A stretch of DNA of 20,272 nt. Origin: JACMLD01 sp036500065. Its GTDB lineage: Bacteria > Bacteroidota > Bacteroidia > Chitinophagales > Chitinophagaceae. The stretch spans positions 1 to 20,272 of the forward strand of contig DASYCT010000388.1 in the NCBI GenBank assembly GCA_036500065.1, written 5' to 3'. How positions within the stretch are numbered: the first letter of the stretch is position 1; each line of letters begins with the position of its first letter. Below, piece after piece: positions 15,348 to 20,272 of the stretch. The notes beneath the pieces were generated by a model. That model was not told the origin of the DNA and searched no databases. It saw only the letters and a list, made by a program, of their open reading frames with translations. The position numbers and the translations under genes are program-made.

Positions 15348-15917
15348 GTGACTATTGATTTGCACGAAAAACAGTTGCTTCAGGGCCTGGTAAAGAACGA
15401 CAGAATGGCTATAGAGACCTTGTATAAAGAGAACTATAAAACTGTTCAGACCCTGATAATCAACAACAACGGCACGGCGGACGATGCACGCGACATATTC
15501 CAGGAGGCCATGATTGTGCTGTACGAGAAGGTGAAGAGCGGCTCCTTTGAACTTAACTGCCTGATTAAGACCTATTTGTACTCCGTGTGCAGGCGCCTGT
15601 GGCTCAAACGATTACAACAGATACAGAAATATTCCGGCGAGGTGGACGGCATTGCGGAACTGGTACCGGTAGAGGAAGAGCTGGAAGCGCAGGAACAGCG
15701 GAATGTGGAGTTCCAGACCATGGAAAAGTCGATGATGAGCCTGGGGGAGCCTTGCAAAAGCCTGCTGGAGGCGTACTACCTGCAAAAAAAGAGCATGGTG
15801 GAGATAGCGGCGGGATTTGGTTATACCAATGCAGAAAACGCCAAGAACCAGAAGTATAAGTGCCTGATGCGATTAAAGAAATTATTTTTTGCCCAATATA
15901 AAAACCAGGTATTGTAA
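15348..15917 (+). CDS. ECF-type RNA polymerase sigma factor (paired with anti-sigma/protease)
   Basis: A 189-aa sigma-70-family factor with a sigma-2 region (about 22-95, DARDIFQEAMIVLYEKV then IKTYLYSVCRRLWLKRL) and a C-terminal sigma-4 helix-turn-helix (about 125-180, KSMVEIAAGFGYTNAENAKNQK). The linker (about 98-120) is very acidic. The start is a GTG at 15348; an in-frame stop lies just upstream and the next in-frame ATG (Met20) would remove the first sigma-2 helix. Its stop shares one base with the next ATG (TAATG at 15915-15919), indicating translational coupling. The downstream partner has an anti-sigma-like N-terminus, so this sigma is probably held inactive until an envelope signal releases it. 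Target genes are not visible here. Confidence 0.9.
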   Translation: MTIDLHEKQLLQGLVKNDRMAIETLYKENYKTVQTLIINNNGTADDARDIFQEAMIVLYEKVKSGSFELNCLIKTYLYSVCRRLWLKRLQQIQKYSGEVDGIAELVPVEEELEAQEQRNVEFQTMEKSMMSLGEPCKSLLEAYYLQKKSMVEIAAGFGYTNAENAKNQKYKCLMRLKKLFFAQYKNQVL

Positions 15918-17008
15918 TGGAAGATGTTCAATTGTTAGATGCTGTAGAACGCTATATACGCGGTGAAATGTCCCCGGAGGAAACGGTGCATTTTGAACAG
16001 CTCCGCAAGTCGAATGCCGATGTTGACCAGCTGGTGGTGGAGCATACTATCTTTTTAAACCAGCTTCACCAGTTCGGCGACCGCAAGCAATTGCGCAGCT
16101 CCCTCCAGGAAACCTGGCTTCATTTATCCGAAGCCGGGGTTATCAAACCGGAAGCACCCAAAGCAAAGGTCGTGGACATGCGCAAATACCGCCGTGTCTG
16201 GGCCGTTGCCGCCTCCATAGCAGGTATTATCGCCATCACCGTCAGTGGTTTGGTCGCTTATTTTACCCCGCACAATGATAGCAACTACCAGCAGCTGGTG
16301 CGGAAAATGCAGGTGCAGGATCAAAAAATAAACAACTTAGCTACCGAAACCAATAAGATAAAAGGCTCCATCGCCTCCTCCTACGGCGTCCCGAGTGCAG
16401 GCGCCACGGGATTCCTGCTGGATGGAAAAGGATATATCGTTACGAACGCCCATGTGCTCAAAGATGCCCGGCACGTCACCGTACAAAATAACAAGGGAGC
16501 GGAATACGATGTAAAGACCGTCTTTACCGATAACGAGCGTGACCTCGCCATCCTGAAAATAGACGACAGTGACTATAAGGCTTTCAATAACCTGCCCTAT
16601 GGCTTTCGCAAATCGGGTGCTGACCTCGGTGAGCAGATTTTTACGCTTGGTTTCCCCAAAGACGACATCGTGTACGGAGAAGGTTATATGAGCGGCAAGA
16701 CGGGCAACAACGGTGATACGGCGAGCTTCCAGATTGCCGTAGCCGCCAACCCGGGTAACAGCGGGTCGCCCATATTCAATAAAAACGGTGAAGTAATCGG
16801 CATCCTGAGCGCCCGCCAGTTGCTGGCGCAGGGTTTTGTATTTGCGGTGACTACCCGCAATATCCTCAAAGCGCTGGATGAAATGAAAAAGGATACCACC
16901 TACCAGGATATTAAAATACCGACCACTTCTTCCGTAAAAGGAATGGAAAGACCGCAGCAGGTCAAAAAGCTCGAAGACTGCGTGTTCCTTGTAAAAATAT
17001 ATCAATAA
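15917..17008 (+). CDS. Membrane-anchored anti-sigma-like protein fused to a trypsin/HtrA-like serine protease
   Basis: A 363-aa three-part protein. Residues 1-70 are a short helical domain of the anti-sigma N-terminal type (LLDAVERYIRGEMSPEETVHFEQLR), with no zinc-binding His-Cys-Cys. After a basic stretch (MRKYRR, 88-93) one membrane helix spans about 95-115, giving an N-in, C-out topology. A short coiled region (about 122-150) leads to a trypsin-like domain with an intact triad: H179 in TNAHVLKD, D209 in NERDLAILKI and S282 in AANPGNSGSP. No PDZ domain is seen; the last 40 residues are unrecognised. It is the coupled partner of the sigma gene. Inference: the periplasmic protease senses or processes an envelope signal, perhaps cleaving itself or a partner to free the sigma. 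Both halves are individually secure; their working together is not shown. Confidence 0.88.
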   Translation: MEDVQLLDAVERYIRGEMSPEETVHFEQLRKSNADVDQLVVEHTIFLNQLHQFGDRKQLRSSLQETWLHLSEAGVIKPEAPKAKVVDMRKYRRVWAVAASIAGIIAITVSGLVAYFTPHNDSNYQQLVRKMQVQDQKINNLATETNKIKGSIASSYGVPSAGATGFLLDGKGYIVTNAHVLKDARHVTVQNNKGAEYDVKTVFTDNERDLAILKIDDSDYKAFNNLPYGFRKSGADLGEQIFTLGFPKDDIVYGEGYMSGKTGNNGDTASFQIAVAANPGNSGSPIFNKNGEVIGILSARQLLAQGFVFAVTTRNILKALDEMKKDTTYQDIKIPTTSSVKGMERPQQVKKLEDCVFLVKIYQ

Positions 17009-17027
17009 CCGCTGTCGCTCAATAAAG

Positions 17028-17056
17028 AAAGCCCCGGGTATAGTACCCGGGGCTTT
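17028..17056. terminator. Strong bidirectional terminator between two sigma operons
   Basis: AAAGCCCCGGGTA at 17028-17040 pairs perfectly over 13 bp with TACCCGGGGCTTT at 17044-17056, with a TAG loop. T-rich sequence follows on the plus strand and A-rich sequence precedes it, so it can stop transcription from both converging operons. Confidence 0.92.
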
Positions 17057-17077
17057 TTATTGCAGGTATGTTTTTAG

Positions 17078-17674
17078 TCAGGCTAATTGAAGGCGTTGCA
17101 CCACCGCCAGCACGGGTTCGCCAAAGGTCTTTACGCTGTGGCGCGTATGTAGTGGTATTTCAAGAAAGCCGCCGGGACCGAGTTTGATGATTTCATCGCC
17201 CAGGCAACATTCACATTCTCCTTCGAGCACGATAAACGATTCGTGCGTGTCCGTGTGCACCTCGTCGGGAATATCGTGGCTGCTCCATATAATGGTTTGG
17301 AATACCCGTTCGTCGTTGCGCAGCATCCTTCCGAAAAAACCATCGGGCGGCGTTTCGGGCAGCAGCGGCTTTACAATCCGCAGCCAGGATTCGCGATGGG
17401 AGTATTTGTTGATCAGCGGAAGCTCCGTGCCGCCGCTTCTTTCTTTTGCCAGGTTGTTGATGAGCCCAATCACTTTATCTTTTAACGCATCGGGCACCGG
17501 TACGGTATGGGGAAGCACATAGTGTTCGAGCACCCGGCGAAACGCCTGTATTTCCATCCGTACGACGGGATAAAGCGCCGCATTCTGTTCTACCTGCGAT
17601 ATATCTTCCACGCTGAGCAAGCCCAGGCAGTAATCCTCGATAATGCCGGATAAGATATATGCTTGTACGTCCAT
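17078..17674 (-). CDS. Cupin-type soluble anti-sigma factor (ChrR-like)
   Basis: A 198-aa cytoplasmic protein without membrane helices. The N-terminal part (about 5-80) resembles anti-sigma domains (SGIIEDYCLGLLSVEDISQVEQ), but the zinc motif HxxxCxxC of classical ChrR is absent. The C-terminal part (about 115-195) is a cupin: candidate metal ligands are H140, H144 and E145 in HTDTHESFIVLEGE, and H179 in HTRHSV. C154, C156 and C157 (ECECCLG) sit in the barrel and could be redox-sensitive. The start is one base after the sigma stop, giving a coupled pair. By analogy with ChrR it would hold the sigma until its cupin binds or loses a metal or small molecule; the signal itself cannot be read from sequence. 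Confidence 0.85.
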   Translation of the reverse strand: MDVQAYILSGIIEDYCLGLLSVEDISQVEQNAALYPVVRMEIQAFRRVLEHYVLPHTVPVPDALKDKVIGLINNLAKERSGGTELPLINKYSHRESWLRIVKPLLPETPPDGFFGRMLRNDERVFQTIIWSSHDIPDEVHTDTHESFIVLEGECECCLGDEIIKLGPGGFLEIPLHTRHSVKTFGEPVLAVVQRLQLA

Positions 17675-17675
17675 C

Positions 17676-18215
17676 TTACAGTTGACTCCTGAGTAATTGT
17701 AATCCTGTCCTGGCCCTTGTTTTGACCGTCCCCAATGGTATATTCAGCATCCTGGCTACCTCGTCCTGCGTATAACCCCAGAAATAGACCAGGTCGATAA
17801 TTTCCCGGTATTTGGGTTCCAGCCGGGCCACAAAACCCTTCAGGCCGGTATACTCCACCGTTGATTGCAGGTACACGTTATCACGAATATATTCGTTATC
17901 GGGATCATCGCGGCTTTTTAGTTTCTGCTTGTGCTGGCGGGAACGAAGATAATCGATGGCCGTATAGCGGGTAATGTTCAGCAGCCAGGTAAAAAAGGTG
18001 CCCTTTTCTTCGTCGTACTGATCGATGTTCTTCCAGACTTTTACGAATGTTTCCTGCAATACATCCTCTGCGGTGGCGGCATCGTTTACAACACGGCAAA
18101 TGACGCCATACAGGGTAGCGGCATAATGTTCATACAATTCATTAAACCCTGCGCGGTCCTTTTGCTTCAGTAGTATTACCAGGCTGTGTGTATCTATCGA
18201 AGTGATAGCGGGCAT
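17676..18215 (-). CDS. ECF-type RNA polymerase sigma factor (paired with cupin anti-sigma)
   Basis: A 179-aa sigma-70-family factor of ECF type. Sigma-2 is at about 24-95 (AEDVLQETFVKVWKNIDQYDEEKGTF split by the usual turn, then WLLNITRYTAIDYLRSR). Sigma-4 is at about 130-178, with the helix-turn-helix GYTQDEVARMLNIPLGTVKTR. This is a classical ECF sequence, close in style to the SigK/RpoE-ChrR groups. The frame is open to 18293, but a good promoter match (18281-18311) overlaps that extension and MPAITSID starts the usual N-terminus, so 18215 is chosen. The anti-sigma follows after one base. It converges on the other sigma operon of this window. Confidence 0.93.
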   Translation of the reverse strand: MPAITSIDTHSLVILLKQKDRAGFNELYEHYAATLYGVICRVVNDAATAEDVLQETFVKVWKNIDQYDEEKGTFFTWLLNITRYTAIDYLRSRQHKQKLKSRDDPDNEYIRDNVYLQSTVEYTGLKGFVARLEPKYREIIDLVYFWGYTQDEVARMLNIPLGTVKTRARTGLQLLRSQL

Positions 18216-18280
18216 TTCGTGTAGGGTAATTGGTGAATAACTCCGATTCCAGAACAAAATACTGGCTTGCTGTTGTATTT

Positions 18281-18311
18281 CAAATTTATACAAACAGTTC
18301 TGTATTCTAAA
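18281..18311 (-). promoter_or_regulatory. Candidate promoter of the cupin-linked sigma operon
   Basis: The minus strand carries TAAATTTG at 18281-18288, a perfect TAnnTTTG match, with TTTA at 18308-18311 exactly 19 nt upstream in the -33 position. Transcription would start near 18275, leaving a leader of about 60 nt. It looks like a housekeeping promoter, so basal expression may not depend on the sigma's own activity. Confidence 0.5.
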
Positions 18312-18418
18312 GTTTTTTACTTCAAAAACAGGACCAGCAATGGGTCGCTGCTACCAACCGGAAAGTTAACCAGGTTTTGTTACAGAGGATGGAGGTTCGC
18401 GGATAAAAACAGGTTAAA

Positions 18419-19324
18419 TTATGAAGGCCACAGTCGTGGAGGATATTCACCGGCCTGCACCAACGCATCCAGGCTTGCTTTTACACCCGGGGCATCTTCC
18501 TTGTACGTTACCCCAAACCACTGGGAAGAGGTAGGGATCACTTTTATCACCCCCTCTCCTTTTGTAATAAATTCATCTCCTACAATCGGGATGAAAAATT
18601 CGGCTTTGGGGTTTGACAGGTTTTTGCTGATAAATTCGTGAAACAATTGCTCGGAATACGGAAAAATCGAGGGGGCAAAACACCAGAAGTTCATCGACAC
18701 ACTGGTTTTCAGGGGAAGTTCTTTCGGCTCCTGGTCGTCCTCGCACACTATCTTCCCGTTTTTCATCGATATATTAATCCGTTCGGCAATAGAGCTCAGG
18801 TGGCCCCTGGCGTCTACCTGGCATACGCCGCGGTTAACCGTACCGTTGTCCGACAATGTTTTTAGTAAATCGTATCCTATAATCGAATATACTTTGGGAG
18901 CGCAGTCCGTGGTCAGGAACTCGTAGGCCTTCTCAAAAGCATCACGGCCGTAAAAATCATCGGCATTGATCACGGCAAACGGTTCATTGATGGCATTCTT
19001 GGCGCAAAGCACCGCGTGGGCGGTTCCCCAGGGTTTGGTACGTTCTGCCGGCACCTGGAACCCATCGGTAAAAGCATGCAGGTCCTGGTATACATAATCA
19101 ACCGCTACCCTGCCCTTCAGTTTGGGTTCGAATATTTCCTGGAAATCGGCCGCAAATTCCTTGCGGATAATAAACACCACCTTCTTAAACCCTGCACGGA
19201 TAGCATCATAAATAGAATAATCCATGATCGTTTCACCGCCGGGGCCGAAGGATTGTATCTGCTTCATGCTTCCATAGCGGGATGCCATACCAGCGGCCAG
19301 GATCAAAAGAGTGGGTTGTTGCAT
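18419..19324 (-). CDS. Sugar-phosphate nucleotidyltransferase family protein
   Basis: A 301-aa NTP_transferase-fold enzyme, expected to join a sugar phosphate to NTP to give an NDP-sugar plus pyrophosphate. The nucleotide-binding signature LAAGMASRYGSMKQ is at 9-22. Downstream come PWGTAHAV (98-105) and the metal-binding NADDFYG (120-126), all typical of the fold. The last 80 residues have no hexapeptide repeats, so an acyltransferase domain is absent. The sugar and nucleotide cannot be told from sequence; relatives include UTP-glucose-1-phosphate and MurNAc-phosphate uridylyltransferases. It stands alone, upstream of the sigma operon on the same strand but separated by about 200 nt, and is divergent from the PLP enzyme gene. 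Confidence 0.9.
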   Translation of the reverse strand: MQQPTLLILAAGMASRYGSMKQIQSFGPGGETIMDYSIYDAIRAGFKKVVFIIRKEFAADFQEIFEPKLKGRVAVDYVYQDLHAFTDGFQVPAERTKPWGTAHAVLCAKNAINEPFAVINADDFYGRDAFEKAYEFLTTDCAPKVYSIIGYDLLKTLSDNGTVNRGVCQVDARGHLSSIAERINISMKNGKIVCEDDQEPKELPLKTSVSMNFWCFAPSIFPYSEQLFHEFISKNLSNPKAEFFIPIVGDEFITKGEGVIKVIPTSSQWFGVTYKEDAPGVKASLDALVQAGEYPPRLWPS

Positions 19325-19383
19325 CAGTTTATTTATTTTGTCGGCACGAAAATATAAAATAAAGTTGTGGAACGAAATGTGTT

Positions 19384-20268
19384 ATGGATTTATTTCCCGG
19401 ACTTCTTATTAATACCGCCGCCGCCAGCACCGAAAAGCTGGAGCTACCGGTATTAGACAAACACGATGTGGAGTTGTGGCTATTGCGGCTTGATAAAATA
19501 CACCCGGTCATTTCGGGCAATAAATGGTTCAAACTAAAATACCACCTGTTGCAGGCGCAGCAGGACCATGCAGCGGGTCTGCTCACGGTGGGCGGGGCTT
19601 ATTCCAATCATATTATCGCCCTTGCCTGCGCCGCCCATGAACTGGGATGGAAAAGCACCGGTATCATACGGGGCGAGCGGCCGCCCGTTCTTTCACATAC
19701 CCTGCAGGAAGCCCTGGCGTTGGGAATGCAGCTTGAATTTGTAAGCCGGGACAATTATAAAAACAATGCGTCTTCCGGCGCCGGCATGCAATGGAATGAA
19801 AAATACCCGGGGTATTATTATGTGCCCGAAGGTGGTGGCGGCCCGCTGGGAATAAAAGGAAGTTGTGAAATACTCGGGCTGGTGGAAAAAGAACGGTTTT
19901 CTCATATACTCTGCGCCATCGGGACCGCCACCATGTACCAGGGATTGCTCGACAGCGCATTGCCCGGTCAACAGGTCATCGGCGTACCGGTATTGAAAGG
20001 CGGCGATAAATTACCATTTGATCATATACAAACAAGTTATCATTTCGGTGGCTATGCACGGAAAAATACCGTCCTGCTTGAGTTTATGAATCGTTTTTAT
20101 ACGCAAACCCGTATATCCACTGACTTTGTATATACGGGCAAATTGCTATTTGCTACGCTTGACCTGGTGGAAAAAGGTTATTTCCCGCGCGGAAGCAGGC
20201 TGCTGGCCATTCACAGCGGCGGATTGCAGGGAAATCGTTCGCTGCCGGAAGGAATCCTGCTATTTTAA
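19384..20268 (+). CDS. PLP-dependent enzyme, ACC deaminase / D-cysteine desulfhydrase family
   Basis: A 294-aa fold-type II PLP enzyme, complete with its stop 4 nt from the window end. The PLP lysine is K47 in SGNKWFKLKYHL, matching the GNKxRKxEY motif of the family with Trp-Phe in place of the usual residues. The GGAYSNHI segment (70-77) gives the substrate-binding serine S74. The phosphate-binding glycine-rich part is near CAIGTATMYQGL, and the end carries HSGGLQGNRSLPEG. Length is somewhat short of the usual 325-340 aa for ACC deaminase. Bacteroidota genomes often carry such a short form, commonly labelled as an ACC deaminase, but D-cysteine desulfhydrase or another amino acid substrate is equally possible. 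It is divergent from the nucleotidyltransferase gene, with 59 nt between them. Confidence 0.9.
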   Translation: MDLFPGLLINTAAASTEKLELPVLDKHDVELWLLRLDKIHPVISGNKWFKLKYHLLQAQQDHAAGLLTVGGAYSNHIIALACAAHELGWKSTGIIRGERPPVLSHTLQEALALGMQLEFVSRDNYKNNASSGAGMQWNEKYPGYYYVPEGGGGPLGIKGSCEILGLVEKERFSHILCAIGTATMYQGLLDSALPGQQVIGVPVLKGGDKLPFDHIQTSYHFGGYARKNTVLLEFMNRFYTQTRISTDFVYTGKLLFATLDLVEKGYFPRGSRLLAIHSGGLQGNRSLPEGILLF

Positions 20269-20272
20269 CTCA

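Overview
This 20.3 kb window looks like ordinary chromosome from a Bacteroidota member, most likely Chitinophagaceae. The grounds are protein content (single-chain GcvP, KirBac-type channel, NIPSNAP and DUF4337 proteins, ECF sigma/anti-sigma pairs, LytS/LytTR pair), the general lack of Shine-Dalgarno sequences, and several upstream matches to the Bacteroidota -7 box TAnnTTTG. No tRNA, rRNA, CRISPR array, insertion sequence or prophage gene was seen. The family assignment is an inference from protein style, not from a marker gene.

Layout. 1-2710: the 3' part of gcvP (glycine decarboxylase), cut by the window edge, followed by a GC-rich long inverted repeat. 2953-3156: a cold-shock protein with a strong terminator. 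3224-5833 (minus strand): a LytS-type histidine kinase overlapping its LytTR response regulator, then a secreted polysaccharide deacetylase that seems to have its own promoter. 6039-8386: a DoxX membrane protein converging on, and overlapping by 7 nt, a 624-aa lipoprotein with one CxxCH haem motif. 8533-10026 (minus): a 71-aa orphan, a 321-bp non-coding gap and a KirBac potassium channel. 10047-10116: two tandem copies of a hairpin repeat. 10151-13200: a dienelactone-hydrolase-family enzyme, a NIPSNAP protein, a DUF4337 membrane protein and an outer-membrane beta-barrel protein. 13239-15205: a small orphan protein, a tail-anchored J-domain protein, an MgtC/SapB membrane protein and a small lipoprotein.

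15348-18215 is the most interesting block. It holds two ECF sigma operons that converge on one perfect 13-bp terminator hairpin. In the left operon the sigma gene overlaps by one base a gene encoding an anti-sigma-like N-terminus, one membrane segment and a trypsin/HtrA-like serine protease with an intact His-Asp-Ser triad. In the right operon the sigma gene is followed one base later by a soluble anti-sigma with a C-terminal cupin and no visible zinc motif. This suggests two different signal inputs, one envelope proteolytic and one cytoplasmic ligand or metal sensing. The window ends with a sugar-nucleotidyltransferase-like gene divergent from a PLP enzyme of the ACC deaminase/D-cysteine desulfhydrase family.

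Most other genes look like independent housekeeping or envelope-stress functions. The clear co-transcribed units are the kinase/regulator pair and the two sigma operons.
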